This document shows, piece after piece, positions 52,083-60,632 of a stretch of 64,000 nt of DNA. Both the position numbers and the translations under genes were made by a program. Under the pieces are notes generated by a model that searched no databases, was not told the DNA's origin, and was given only the letters and a program-made list of their open reading frames with translations. How positions within the stretch are numbered: position 1 is the first letter of the stretch; each line of letters starts with the position of its first letter. The DNA is from an uncultured Flavobacteriaceae bacterium (GTDB lineage Bacteria > Bacteroidota > Bacteroidia > Flavobacteriales > Flavobacteriaceae): assembly GCA_947494825.1 (NCBI GenBank), contig CANLWN010000007.1, positions 1 through 64,000 on the forward strand, in the 5' to 3' direction.

Positions 52083-52101
52083 GGCCAAAAAAGTTTTGGC
52101 C
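52083..52101. terminator. Hairpin after accD without T-run
   Basis: A perfect 8-bp stem, 52083-52090 with 52094-52101, AAG loop. There is no U-tract, so termination is doubtful, but it precedes the large palindrome at 52108. Confidence 0.4.
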
Positions 52102-52107
52102 CCATAA

Positions 52108-52177
52108 GTCATATTGAGCGCAATCGAAATACCTTTAAGATTAACAACTTAAAGTTCTCGACTGCGCTCGAAGTGAC
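52108..52177. repeat. Interspersed palindromic repeat
   Basis: Arms GTCATATTGAGCGCAATCGA (left) and its near reverse complement ending CTCGAAGTGAC (right) pair over about 20 bp. The loop has a further 7-bp perfect pair (CTTTAAG with CTTAAAG). This resembles the GTCATTTCGAGCGCAGTCGA family scattered in Bacteroidota genomes. It also ends the convergent accD and lipoprotein genes. Confidence 0.7.
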
Positions 52178-52220
52178 TGTGACATCTGCTTTTGGACTTA
52201 CCCCTTTTATCCCTTGTGCC

Positions 52221-53090
52221 CTAGTTAAGGAACCTCCTCAGAAATATCTCCTCGGAAGTACCATCAGGATACGTCAATATTCCGATGGCATCACAGCTGC
52301 CATCACCAAAATCCAAACTGGCGGTGGCATCGTTTCTGGAAATTTCCAAAACACCGCTTACAATAAACCGGCAAGCCAATTCACGTCTAAGAGGGGTTAT
52401 GGTTTCCTTGGAAAAAACATTGCCCAATCTTCCGGTATAGGTGCCCTGCCCAGAGATCAAAAATACATTGTCTCCCCAAAAGCCGGTACCAAAGCCTTCT
52501 ATCCATTCCCTGGTCCTGTTTCCGGTAAAGCTCGCCGTACTATCATCGGGCCAGGTGGCACTAAAGGAGGCTGTGGCATCAGACTGCGGATTGCCGTCCT
52601 CATTGGCACGCATCCTTAGGATAGAGGCACTGCCCTCAACAGCCACCCCATTAAATGTAAAATTCTCCAAGGAAAGCGCCAGCGTCTTTTGGGCCAGCTC
52701 CATATCCTTGGCATAGCTTAAATTAATGATTCCGCTGAGCACGTTGCCATTGGGCAATTCGCAGCCATCGCCAAAATCAATGGTCTTTTCCTTGGTCGTG
52801 CTGGTCACTACCGTAGTAATGGTTACACAATCGGGCAAATAATCAGAGGTGTAGGATGCTTTGGAAGTGGACGAGATCTCATCCGCGGCGTATACATCTT
52901 CGCCAATAACGGTAATTTCTTCCGAGATCATTTCGGTTTCATCGCTGACCTTCAATTCGGCCGCACTGATTACTTCCTCACCCACCACCTCTTCAGGGTC
53001 CGAGCTACTTTCGTCGGTACAGGAGGTGAAGGCGGTTGTAGCTACCAGCAACAAAGCTGCAATGTTCTGGGGTTTGAGACATGTTTTCAT
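52221..53090 (-). CDS. Uncharacterised acidic lipoprotein
   Basis: 289 aa. The lipobox is TTAFTSC with Cys24, followed by an acidic low-complexity stretch (TDESSSDPEEVVGEE). The mature part is about 220 residues, beta-rich, with Thr-rich VTITTVVTSTTKEKTI, then FGDGCELPNGNVLSGIINL and SATWPDDSTASFTGNRTREW, and again DFGDGSCDAIGILTYPDG near the end, suggesting two related halves. No known domain recognised. Location probably the outer membrane, facing either side. The gene stands alone. Confidence 0.75.
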   Translation of the reverse strand: MKTCLKPQNIAALLLVATTAFTSCTDESSSDPEEVVGEEVISAAELKVSDETEMISEEITVIGEDVYAADEISSTSKASYTSDYLPDCVTITTVVTSTTKEKTIDFGDGCELPNGNVLSGIINLSYAKDMELAQKTLALSLENFTFNGVAVEGSASILRMRANEDGNPQSDATASFSATWPDDSTASFTGNRTREWIEGFGTGFWGDNVFLISGQGTYTGRLGNVFSKETITPLRRELACRFIVSGVLEISRNDATASLDFGDGSCDAIGILTYPDGTSEEIFLRRFLN

Positions 53091-53193
53091 AAGATAATTG
53101 TTTTTAAAGTGTGGAGGTAGGACTGCGGTTAAACCAAATAGTTTAATGCCCTATAAAAAAAAGATCCAGGGCTGTGGATTATAAAAATATTCC

Positions 53194-53201
53194 TATCTTT
53201 G
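53194..53201 (+). promoter_or_regulatory. -7 element for rpsO (TATCTTTG)
   Basis: A perfect TAnnTTTG, leaving a leader of about 50 nt before the rpsO start. A leader of this length leaves room for control by S15 itself, as in other bacteria. Confidence 0.65.
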
Positions 53202-53254
53202 CGCCCTGATTGAAAATCAATCAAATACATAAAAATCATTAAACTAATATTGGA

Positions 53255-53524
53255 ATGTATTTAACCAAGGAAGTAAAGGCCGAAATTTTTAAAAAACACG
53301 GCAAATCTGAAAAGAACACGGGATCTGCCGAAGGGCAAATTGCTTTGTTCACACATCGCATCAATCATTTGACCGAACACTTGAAGAAAAACCGTCAGGA
53401 TTTCAACACGGAACGGTCATTGGTAAAGCTGGTAGGTAAGAGGAAAAGTCTCTTGGACTATTTAAAGAAAAAGGACATTACCAGATACCGTGAAATCATT
53501 AAAGAATTGGGTTTACGAAAGTAA
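53255..53524 (+). CDS. rpsO: 30S ribosomal protein S15
   Basis: 89 aa, normal length. Binds 16S rRNA central domain and helps form bridge B4 with the 50S subunit. Conserved: KHGKSEKNTGSAEGQIALFT, RINHLTEHLKKNRQDFNTE, and LVGKRKSLLDYLKKKDITRY. It is followed by a terminator and then pnp, the same order as in many bacteria. Confidence 0.98.
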   Translation: MYLTKEVKAEIFKKHGKSEKNTGSAEGQIALFTHRINHLTEHLKKNRQDFNTERSLVKLVGKRKSLLDYLKKKDITRYREIIKELGLRK

Positions 53525-53530
53525 TTCAAC

Positions 53531-53560
53531 AAAGGGGAGGCCAAGCTTCCCCTTTTATAA
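53531..53560 (+). terminator. Terminator after rpsO
   Basis: Stem of 10 bp with one G-U pair, 53531-53540 with 53546-53555, 5-nt loop, followed by TTTT and a short AT tail. Confidence 0.75.
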
Positions 53561-53647
53561 TTTTTACAAAGCCCCTACAAGGATCTAGGGCAAACACAAA
53601 AAGCTTACACATAGTTTTTCATTGGTCACCACAACAACACAACACTG

Positions 53648-53702
53648 TCCGACGCGTATGTCGGAAGACCATTGTTTAACAGGCCTTTAATACAAGAGGC
53701 CT
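53648..53702 (+). promoter_or_regulatory. Two hairpins in the pnp leader
   Basis: First hairpin: 6-bp stem tccgac with gtcgga, 53648-53665. Second: AGGCCT at 53681-53686 pairing with AGGCCT at 53697-53702. They stand 13 to 66 bp before the pnp start. Leader hairpins near pnp are sites of autocontrol by RNase III and PNPase in enterobacteria; a like role here is inference. Confidence 0.4.
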
Positions 53703-53714
53703 TAATTAAAATTT

Positions 53715-55925
53715 ATGATTCCAAAAGTTTTTAGAGAGGTCATAGACCTCGGTGACGGTAGGGAAATCTCTATCGAGACCGGAAAATTGGCAAAACAGGC
53801 CCATGGTTCTGTGGTTGTACAATCCGGCAAGTGTATGTTGTTATGTACGGTAGTATCCAATTACAAACAAAGCGATTTGGATTTTCTACCCCTTACGGTA
53901 GACTATCGTGAAAAATTCGCCGCTTCGGGGCGTTATCCCGGAGGTTTCTTCAAGCGGGAAGCAAGGCCAAGTGATGGAGAAATCCTTACCATGCGTTTGG
54001 TAGACCGTGTATTGCGGCCACTTTTTCCAAAGGATTATCACTCAGAAACACAGGTTATGATCCAACTCATGTCACATGACGAGGATGTAATGCCAGATGC
54101 CATGGCCGGATTGGCTGCTTCTGCTGCTATCCAACTTTCCGATTTTCCTTTTGAATGTACCATATCGGAGGTTCGTGTGGGAAGAGTTGATGGCGAATTC
54201 GTCATTAACCCTACCAGAACGCAATTGCTAGAGTCGGATATTGATATGGTTATTGGTGCTTCTGCAGATTCCGTTATGATGGTAGAGGGTGAAATGGGAG
54301 AAATTTCCGAAGAGGAAATGGTAGAGGCCATCAAATTTGCCCATGAAGCCGTTAAAGTACAATGTGCAGCCCAGGATAGACTGGCGGACGCCTTTGGAAG
54401 AAAGGAAGTGCGTGAATATGAGGGTGAGCCCGAAGATGAGGAACTCGCCAAGAAAATTTATGACATGGCCTATGACAAAGTATATACCATTGCCAAAGCC
54501 GGTTCGGCAAAACAGGAAAGAAGTGCTGCCTTTGCCGAAATAAAGGAAGAGATCAAAGCTACTTTTTCCGAGGAAGAGTTGGAGGAAATTGGGGATCTGG
54601 TCTCCAAATATTACTACAAGGCCGAAAAAGAGGCCGTACGTAACCTGACCCTAAATGAAGGATTAAGACTCGACGGTAGGAAAACCGATGAAATCCGCCC
54701 TATTTGGTGCGAAGTGGATTACCTGCCCTCTACCCATGGTTCGTCCATATTTACCAGAGGGGAAACCCAGGCATTAGCTACGGTTACCTTGGGAACTTCC
54801 CGCGAAGCCAACCAAATAGATATGCCTTCTTTTGAAGGTGAGGAAACTTTTTATTTACATTACAACTTCCCTCCTTTCTCTACCGGGGAAGCAAGGCCTA
54901 TTCGTGGCACATCCCGAAGGGAGATAGGACACGGTAATTTGGCACAACGTGCTTTAAAGGGAATGATTCCCGAGGATTGCCCGTATACCGTACGTGTAGT
55001 ATCGGAAGTATTGGAATCCAACGGATCTTCCTCTATGGCAACGGTCTGTTCGGGTACCATGGCACTAATGGACGCCGGTGTTCAGCTTAAAAAGCCTGTT
55101 TCCGGTATTGCCATGGGGCTTATTTCCGATGCCGAATCAGGAAATTACGCTGTATTGTCCGATATTCTTGGAGATGAGGACCATTTGGGGGATATGGACT
55201 TTAAAGTAACCGGAACAGCAGATGGGATTACCGCCTGCCAGATGGATATTAAGGTAAAAGGACTGTCCTATGAAATTCTGGTAAAAGCCCTGAAACAAGC
55301 ACAAGCAGGTCGCCTGCATATCTTAGGGAAACTTACCGAGACCATTGCACAACCCAATGTAGATGTAAAAGCACACGCCCCAAAAATGGTGACTACCACC
55401 ATTCCGGGCGAGTATATCGGTGCATTGATCGGTCCTGGCGGAAAAGTAATCCAGGAGCTTCAAAAGACTACCAAGACCACCATCGTTATCAACGAGGACC
55501 CGGTAACGGAAGAAGGCCTTGTGGAAATTTTGGGTACCGATCAGGACGGTATCGATGCCGTATTGGCAAAAATCGATTCCATCACCTTTAAGCCCGAAGT
55601 TGGCAGTGTATATGAGGTAAAAGTCATCAAAATCCTTGATTTTGGAGCAGTGGTCGAATATGTGGAAGCCCCTGGAAACGAGGTGTTGCTCCATGTGTCC
55701 GAATTGGCTTGGAAACGTACAGAAAATGTTACCGATGCCGTTAACATGGGTGATGTCTTCGATGTGAAATATTTCGGCACCGATCCTAGAACGCGCAAGG
55801 AAAAAGTGTCGCGCAAAGCCCTATTGCCCAAACCTGAAGGGTATAAGGAAAGGCCGCCGAGGGACAACCGCGATCGTGGAAGAAATGACAGGAATAACAG
55901 GGACCGTAAGGCCCGAAGGGACTAA
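53715..55925 (+). CDS. pnp: Polyribonucleotide nucleotidyltransferase (PNPase)
   Basis: 736 aa. A 3'-5' phosphorolytic RNase of RNA turnover. Two RNase PH cores (about residues 10-145 and 320-545; [21 protein letters not shown] in the first, [20 protein letters not shown] in the second), a helical linker, a KH domain (about 555-615; [19 protein letters not shown]) and an S1 domain (about 622-700; [18 protein letters not shown]). The last roughly 35 residues are basic and rich in Arg, Asp and Asn. It follows rpsO with hairpins in its leader and ends in a good terminator. Confidence 0.97.
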   Translation: MIPKVFREVIDLGDGREISIETGKLAKQAHGSVVVQSGKCMLLCTVVSNYKQSDLDFLPLTVDYREKFAASGRYPGGFFKREARPSDGEILTMRLVDRVLRPLFPKDYHSETQVMIQLMSHDEDVMPDAMAGLAASAAIQLSDFPFECTISEVRVGRVDGEFVINPTRTQLLESDIDMVIGASADSVMMVEGEMGEISEEEMVEAIKFAHEAVKVQCAAQDRLADAFGRKEVREYEGEPEDEELAKKIYDMAYDKVYTIAKAGSAKQERSAAFAEIKEEIKATFSEEELEEIGDLVSKYYYKAEKEAVRNLTLNEGLRLDGRKTDEIRPIWCEVDYLPSTHGSSIFTRGETQALATVTLGTSREANQIDMPSFEGEETFYLHYNFPPFSTGEARPIRGTSRREIGHGNLAQRALKGMIPEDCPYTVRVVSEVLESNGSSSMATVCSGTMALMDAGVQLKKPVSGIAMGLISDAESGNYAVLSDILGDEDHLGDMDFKVTGTADGITACQMDIKVKGLSYEILVKALKQAQAGRLHILGKLTETIAQPNVDVKAHAPKMVTTTIPGEYIGALIGPGGKVIQELQKTTKTTIVINEDPVTEEGLVEILGTDQDGIDAVLAKIDSITFKPEVGSVYEVKVIKILDFGAVVEYVEAPGNEVLLHVSELAWKRTENVTDAVNMGDVFDVKYFGTDPRTRKEKVSRKALLPKPEGYKERPPRDNRDRGRNDRNNRDRKARRD

Positions 55926-55950
55926 AATACCCTGAATAGCTTAAAAATAG

Positions 55951-55978
55951 GCCCCAGCGCAGTCGTTGGGGCTTTTTT
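55951..55978 (+). terminator. Intrinsic terminator of pnp
   Basis: Nine-bp stem with one G-U pair (55951-55959 with 55964-55972), CAGT loop, six T. Confidence 0.9.
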
Positions 55979-56142
55979 ATTGCCCGCATTTCATCGATCT
56001 TATTCTATTTCCACCGATTTTTTGTGTGCTTTTAACCAAAAAATCAAAATTATATAAGCTTGTTGTAACATTTGGTCCTTTTTTACGTATAACCATATGC
56101 AGTCCATATATTACGAACTTAATTTAGAAAGGAAAAAGTTAG

Positions 56143-57006
56143 ATGAGACAGCTGAAAATTACAAAACAGGTTACCAATAGGGAAACCGCATCTTTGGACA
56201 AGTACTTGCAAGAAATTGGCAAGGTAGACCTTATTACCGCTGACGAGGAGGTAGAATTGGCACAACGTATCAAGGCAGGCGACCAGATCGCTCTTGAAAA
56301 ACTTACAAAAGCCAATCTTCGATTCGTGGTATCGGTCGCCAAACAGTACCAGAACCAAGGACTTACTTTGCCCGATCTGATCAACGAAGGAAACTTGGGG
56401 TTGATCAAGGCCGCGCAGCGCTTCGACGAGACCAGGGGATTTAAATTTATCTCCTATGCCGTATGGTGGATTCGTCAATCCATATTACAAGCATTGGCAG
56501 AACAATCGCGTATTGTACGCCTGCCACTGAACAAAATTGGTTCCATTAACAAGATCAATAAAACTTTTGCCTTCTTGGAGCAAGCGCACGAGCGTATCCC
56601 TTCAGCAGAGGAAATTGCAAAAGAACTGGATATGACCGTTGAGGACGTAAAACAGTCCTTAAAAAATTCAGGGCGCCATGTATCCATGGATGCGCCTTTA
56701 ATAGATGGGGAAGATTCCAATCTATATGATGTTTTGCGCAGTGGTGAATCGCCCAATCCGGACAGGGAATTGTTGCACGAATCCTTACGTACCGAAATAG
56801 AGCGAGCTTTGGAAACCCTGACGCCCAGGGAAGCAGATGTTATCCGTTTGTATTTTGGCCTTGCAGGACAGCATTCCATGACCTTGGAAGAAATTGGTGA
56901 AACCTTTGACCTGACTAGGGAAAGGGTTCGTCAGATCAAGGAAAAAGCGATCCGAAGGTTAAAACACACCTCTAGAAGTAAAATATTAAAGACCTATTTG
57001 GGCTAA
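56143..57006 (+). CDS. rpoD: Primary RNA polymerase sigma factor (RpoD/SigA, Bacteroidota type)
   Basis: 287 aa, much shorter than the E. coli protein; region 1.1 and the non-conserved insert are missing, as known for the primary sigma of this phylum. Region 1.2 is [20 protein letters not shown]. Region 2 holds [17 protein letters not shown], the [18 protein letters not shown] box and [14 protein letters not shown]. Regions 3 and 4 are [26 protein letters not shown] and [20 protein letters not shown]. It recognises promoters with TTG and TAnnTTTG, matching the elements seen throughout this window. Confidence 0.96.
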   Translation: MRQLKITKQVTNRETASLDKYLQEIGKVDLITADEEVELAQRIKAGDQIALEKLTKANLRFVVSVAKQYQNQGLTLPDLINEGNLGLIKAAQRFDETRGFKFISYAVWWIRQSILQALAEQSRIVRLPLNKIGSINKINKTFAFLEQAHERIPSAEEIAKELDMTVEDVKQSLKNSGRHVSMDAPLIDGEDSNLYDVLRSGESPNPDRELLHESLRTEIERALETLTPREADVIRLYFGLAGQHSMTLEEIGETFDLTRERVRQIKEKAIRRLKHTSRSKILKTYLG

Positions 57007-57126
57007 GTGCCCAAACACAAATCCGATGTTAAATATTTCTTTAAATTGGAATTTTGGCATTAAAATTGTAATTTGTGAAACGTAACAACAGTTTATCATG
57101 ACTGTTCGTTTTTTGATTGATGAATA

Positions 57127-57153
57127 AACTCCGGCTGATTACCGGAGTTTTTT
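57127..57153 (+). terminator. Intrinsic terminator of the sigma gene
   Basis: Eight-bp stem aactccgg (57127-57134) with ccggagtt (57142-57149), 7-nt loop, then TTTT. Its right half recurs at 57673-57694. Confidence 0.85.
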
Positions 57154-57160
57154 CATTTAT
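57139..57160. repeat. Left copy of a 22-bp direct repeat flanking the DUF559 element
   Basis: Starts TTACCGGAG and ends CATTTAT; identical to 57673-57694, 534 bp apart. It covers the right arm and T-run of the sigma-gene terminator. TGTTCGTT also precedes both copies. Confidence 0.85.
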
Positions 57161-57185
57161 AGGCTTTACGGACAATTCTAGTTAA

Positions 57186-57220
57186 CCTCCCTCCTAACAA
57201 GGAGGGATTGAGGGAGGTGT
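57186..57220. repeat. Inverted hairpin repeat at the 3' end of the DUF559 gene
   Basis: CCCTCC (57189-57194) pairs with GGAGGG (57201-57206); outer CCTCCC (57186-57191) may pair with GGGAGG (57212-57217). The unit continues GATTGAGGGAGGTGT. It overlaps the end of the gene and supplies its stop codon. It is an inverted, imperfect copy of 57621-57655. Confidence 0.75.
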
Positions 57221-57592
57221 AGCGTCGTTTTCTCCAAAGATTTGTATATAGTCGACAATGGCTCTAAGCACATTGTCCATGTCAAACATTACCTGATGGT
57301 CCGAAAATCGTAAGACATGAATACCTAGGTTATTCAGCCTTTTCGTCTTCTTTTTATCTTTCTCCCAGACTTCGATAATTTCGTGGGAATATCCATCCAG
57401 TTCAATGGCAAGCTGTAGCTTATTGCAAAAGAAGTCCACAATGTATTGATCTATGGGCTTTTGTCTGTGGAAATCATAGCCATACATCTGCCCGCGCTTT
57501 AACTTCTGCCATAACCGAATTTCGGACTTGGTGGCATTGTTCCTTAGCTGCCTGGCCAAGGGTGTAAGTTTTGGATTATACCAAATTTTCAT
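57194..57592 (-). CDS. DUF559 endonuclease-like protein (Vsr-like fold)
   Basis: 132 aa from the ATG at 57592. The frame is open back to 57700, but that extension only translates the hairpin repeat. It begins MKIWYNPKLTPLARQLRNN, then KSEIRLWQKLKRGQMYGYDF, and has the PD-(D/E)xK-type core IVDFF (Asp53), then AIELDGYSH (Glu64, Asp66, His70) and GIHVLRFSDHQV, as in DUF559 proteins related to very-short-patch repair nucleases. A C-terminal tail (DATPPSIPPC) is encoded by the flanking repeat. The gene lies in a hairpin-bounded element between two terminators. DNA cleavage is likely; its role is unknown. Confidence 0.83.
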   Translation of the reverse strand: MKIWYNPKLTPLARQLRNNATKSEIRLWQKLKRGQMYGYDFHRQKPIDQYIVDFFCNKLQLAIELDGYSHEIIEVWEKDKKKTKRLNNLGIHVLRFSDHQVMFDMDNVLRAIVDYIQIFGENDATPPSIPPC

Positions 57593-57620
57593 GAATATAA
57601 AAATAAGGGAATTATCAAAT

Positions 57621-57655
57621 GACACACCCCTTAATCCCCTCTTACTAGAGGGGAA
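57621..57655. repeat. Inverted hairpin repeat at the 5' side of the DUF559 gene
   Basis: CCCCTCT (57636-57642) pairs with AGAGGGG (57647-57653) with a TACT loop. The left part ACACCCCTTAAT corresponds, inverted, to GATTGAGGGAGGTGT of the 57186-57220 unit. The two units face each other around the nuclease gene. Confidence 0.75.
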
Positions 57656-57672
57656 ACAAATATGTTCGTTGG

Positions 57673-57694
57673 TTACCGGAGTTTTTTCATTTAT
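57673..57694. repeat. Right copy of the 22-bp direct repeat flanking the DUF559 element
   Basis: Identical to 57139-57160. Here the left arm of the sigma-gene terminator is missing, as if only part of the target was copied. Confidence 0.85.
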
Positions 57695-57717
57695 GGCCAT
57701 GGCGATCCTATAAAGAA

Positions 57718-57749
57718 AATAAGGTTACACCGCTAAGCGTAACCTTATT
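57718..57749 (-). terminator. Hairpin downstream of the lipoprotein gene at 57822
   Basis: Perfect 11-bp stem, aataaggttac (57718-57728) with gtaaccttatt (57739-57749), 10-nt loop. On the minus strand a T-rich run (TTTTCTTTAT) follows. It likely ends the minus-strand gene. Confidence 0.65.
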
Positions 57750-57821
57750 CCTTATTTGTCTTATGGAGCGGGCCATATGTCTCCCCTATTCCTCAGTTAG
57801 GCTACCCAGCTCCGGGACCGA

Positions 57822-58568
57822 TTATGGATTGCCACCACCACCGGAGCCGCTACAGCTCAACAATTTACTATTGCTTACGGTACAAGTTGAACCATCTGTC
57901 AAAGTAATATTGGCCGTTACCCATAAGTAATGGTTATTGTAACTACCCGTTGGAAGGTAAAGCGGCTTAAAAATAGAATAGTTTCCATTGGGGTTGGATG
58001 AGGTACCAAAGGATCTGTTATTGATGGATTGGATGGAATACGTCCAACTTACGGATGCTACATCGTTGGCATTGTTCAATGAAATACCAAAATCGTCACA
58101 ACCATTGGCTCCGGCCGCAGCAGCGATAAAGAGATTGCTTCTGCTGGGGCAAGTAACCGAACCTCCCCCTGCGCGTGACAAGCCCATGGACTTTCCACAC
58201 TGCCCCTGGTTAAGGTCAACACTTATTTGGCCCCCGTTAAAGGCGCTGCCCACACTTACCCTTAAGGTAGCGGTGCCTTGCCCACTAATAATTCTCAATC
58301 CCGTAGGCACGGTCCAAACAATACTGGAAGGATTGGGGTCCGGGGCGTTGGCAACACAGGTGAAGGTCACGGTAGACCCTACACTGAGCACCGTAGGGCC
58401 TATAAGGTCATTATCACAATTGGAGGAGGAAATAAGGGAAGTTGATTTCAGTTCTTCCGAGGAACCGGATTGGAGTTGGTCCTCCAAACTACTTTCTTTG
58501 CTGCAGGAAAACAACAGCACCATAGCCAATACCGGCAAAGCAAAAATTGATTTTTTCATTTTATTCAT
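57822..58568 (-). CDS. Secreted lipoprotein with Ig/PKD-like domain
   Basis: 248 aa from the ATG at 58568; a further ATG at 58559 and earlier ones at 58604 are possible, but a start close to MKKSIFALPVLAMVLLFSC gives the best signal. The lipobox is LLFSC. After a Ser-rich linker, residues about 60-130 look like a PKD/Ig-type domain (VLSVGSTVTFTCVANAPDPN, SSIVWTVPTGLRI, GTATLRVSV). A second half (WTYSIQSIN, YLWVTANITLTDG) is of the same style, ending in a Gly-rich SGSGGGGNP. No T9SS C-terminal domain. Function unknown; surface exposure is likely. Confidence 0.72.
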   Translation of the reverse strand: MNKMKKSIFALPVLAMVLLFSCSKESSLEDQLQSGSSEELKSTSLISSSNCDNDLIGPTVLSVGSTVTFTCVANAPDPNPSSIVWTVPTGLRIISGQGTATLRVSVGSAFNGGQISVDLNQGQCGKSMGLSRAGGGSVTCPSRSNLFIAAAAGANGCDDFGISLNNANDVASVSWTYSIQSINNRSFGTSSNPNGNYSIFKPLYLPTGSYNNHYLWVTANITLTDGSTCTVSNSKLLSCSGSGGGGNP

Positions 58569-58986
58569 GTTTTTGAAGTTAATATTATGTCCGCTTAATT
58601 GCATACTAAACTATGCGATCAAGGAACGGTAAGAATGAGGGTATAAGGTGAAACACATTCAGGATAAATATAAGATATTTAAATAAAAAGTAATCTATTT
58701 CCTACAATAAATATAAATTATTTAAAATGCCAAGCACCCTTGCAAGGTCACGATCGAAGTACGGGGAACCTTTAATTTTCCAGCAAGGATTCAGGGTCAA
58801 CTCGCAAAAGTGGGACAAATTTGCCCGAAGAAGCAAATTCCAAGGGCCAATCGCCCATTTCTCATAGAAATCCGTAACTTTAGCCACAAGTGTTTAGCTA
58901 TTTTATAGTTATTAATTACTTGAAAATCAATATTTTAAATAGAGCAATAAGGTTTTTTACCCACAGTTCGAATCTATAAAAGTCAA
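58569..58986. other. Intergenic region of about 420 bp before rpe
   Basis: AT-rich. A 61-codon minus-strand frame (58702-58887) is not supported. TAACTTTA near 58873-58880 is a weak -7 match. Nothing else recognised; presumably the promoters of the divergent lipoprotein and rpe operons. Confidence 0.4.
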
Positions 58987-59646
58987 ATGAATACAAATAA
59001 AATTGCCCCTTCCCTACTGGCCGCTGATTTTGCCAACCTACAACGCGATATGGAAATGGTAAACCAAAGCGAGGCAGATTGGTTCCACCTGGATATCATG
59101 GATGGGGTCTTTGTCCCAAACATTTCCTTTGGAATGCCGGTCATGAAGGCCATGGCCAAACATGCCAAAAAACCTCTGGACGTGCATCTTATGATCGTAG
59201 ATCCGGATCGTTATATCCAAACCTTCGCCGATCTGGGGGCCGAGGTGCTGACCGTGCATTACGAGGCCTGTACCCACCTACATAGGACCTTGCAGGCCAT
59301 AAAAGCAGCCGGAATGAAGGCGGGCGTGGCCCTAAACCCGCACACATCCGTGCAGCTCCTGGAGGACACTTTGGCCGACATAGACCTTGTCTGCGTCATG
59401 AGCGTGAACCCCGGTTTTGGAGGGCAGTCCTTTATAGAAAACACCTATGAAAAGGTAAAGGCGTTAAAGGCGATGATCCAACAAAAAAACAGCGGGGCCC
59501 TTATAGAAATAGATGGTGGCGTTAATGACAAAAACGCAGCTGCATTGGTGGCAGCCGGCGCCGATGTTTTGGTCGCCGGAAGTTTTGTCTTTAAAAGTGA
59601 AAGCCCTTCCGATACCATCGCCACTTTAAAAAAACAGATAGGGTAA
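58987..59646 (+). CDS. rpe: Ribulose-phosphate 3-epimerase
   Basis: 219 aa, the usual length. Interconverts ribulose 5-phosphate and xylulose 5-phosphate in the pentose phosphate pathway. TIM-barrel motifs: IAPSLLAADFANL with the catalytic Asp region, DWFHLDIMDGVFVPNISFG with the metal His and Asp, DVHLMIVDPD, VMSVNPGFGGQSFI, EIDGGVNDKN with the catalytic Asp, and VAGSFVFKS. Its last codon overlaps the ATG of the next gene by one base, so the two are translationally coupled. Confidence 0.97.
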   Translation: MNTNKIAPSLLAADFANLQRDMEMVNQSEADWFHLDIMDGVFVPNISFGMPVMKAMAKHAKKPLDVHLMIVDPDRYIQTFADLGAEVLTVHYEACTHLHRTLQAIKAAGMKAGVALNPHTSVQLLEDTLADIDLVCVMSVNPGFGGQSFIENTYEKVKALKAMIQQKNSGALIEIDGGVNDKNAAALVAAGADVLVAGSFVFKSESPSDTIATLKKQIG

Positions 59647-60629
59647 TGGAGCACCTAGATCTTCTCATTATCGGGGGTGGTCCGATCGGTATCGCCTGTG
59701 GCCTGGAAGCCCAAAAAAAAGGATTGCGCTATGTTATCATAGAAAAGGGGCCTATAGTAAACTCACTTTTCAATTACCCCATCAATATGCAGTTTTTCTC
59801 CTCTTCCGAAAAACTGGAAATCGATGAGATTCCCTTTATAAGCAAGGAGGCGAAACCCAAAAGGAACGAGGCACTGGAATACTACAGGCGCATCGTTACC
59901 TCGAACAAACTCAGTATCCAGCTTTTTGAACAAGTGACCGAGGTCCACAAAAATAGCACAGGTTTTACGGTAATCTCCGACAAGCACAGTTATACCGCTG
60001 CCCATATCATTGTGGCGACTGGATTTTACGACCTCCCCAATAGGATAAACGTGCCTGGAGAAGATCTGCCCAAAGTATCGCACTATTACAAAGACCCCCA
60101 CTTTTATGCCAGTCAAAAATTGGCCGTGATCGGCGCCAGTAATTCGGCCGTTGACGCTGCTCTGGAATGCTACCGTAAAGGGGCCGATGTTACCTTGATT
60201 ATCCGTGGATCCGAGGTAGGACAACGCGTAAAGTACTGGGTAAGGCCCGATATTATCAATCGCATCAAAGAGGGAAGCATTAAAGCCTATTTTAATGCCC
60301 AAGTCACCAAAATTAGGGAAACTGAGCTTACCATAGACACGCCTGAGGGCGACATTGTCCTAGAAAACGATTTTGTACTTGCCCTTACCGGTTATATGCC
60401 CAATTTCGAATTTCTGCAAAAGTTGGGTATTATCCTGTCCGACGATAAAAAGAAGCTGCCCCAGTACGATCCCGAAACCATGGAGACCAATGTGGAAGGC
60501 CTTTATTTGGCTGGTGTCATCTGTGGAGGTATGGAAACCCATAAATGGTTCATTGAGAATTCCAGGGTACATGCCAAGATCATCATCAAAGCCATTCTGA
60601 AGAAAAATTCGGCCCGGGTAGGTGCATAA
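59646..60629 (+). CDS. ypdA: YpdA-family bacillithiol disulfide reductase
   Basis: 327 aa. FAD motif LLIIGGGPIGIACGLEAQKK (residues about 6-25), NADPH motif LAVIGASNSAVDAALECYRK and a C-terminal YLAGVICGG. Family marker NYPINMQFFSSSEKLEI lies near residue 40. It has no CxxC, as expected for YpdA, which reduces bacillithiol disulfide with NADPH. Some Bacteroidota make bacillithiol. The gene's ATG overlaps the rpe stop by one base (TAATG), which fits NADPH supply from the pentose phosphate pathway; that link is inference. Confidence 0.87.
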   Translation: MEHLDLLIIGGGPIGIACGLEAQKKGLRYVIIEKGPIVNSLFNYPINMQFFSSSEKLEIDEIPFISKEAKPKRNEALEYYRRIVTSNKLSIQLFEQVTEVHKNSTGFTVISDKHSYTAAHIIVATGFYDLPNRINVPGEDLPKVSHYYKDPHFYASQKLAVIGASNSAVDAALECYRKGADVTLIIRGSEVGQRVKYWVRPDIINRIKEGSIKAYFNAQVTKIRETELTIDTPEGDIVLENDFVLALTGYMPNFEFLQKLGIILSDDKKKLPQYDPETMETNVEGLYLAGVICGGMETHKWFIENSRVHAKIIIKAILKKNSARVGA

Positions 60630-60632
60630 AAG

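Noticed and set aside
57593-57700. Upstream start of the DUF559 gene at 57700
   Set aside because: The extra residues (FPSSKRGLRGV) come from the hairpin repeat; the family starts with KIWYNPKL-like sequence.
58702-58887. 61-codon minus-strand frame upstream of rpe
   Set aside because: No similarity recognised, no promoter or leader, and it lies in an AT-rich control region.
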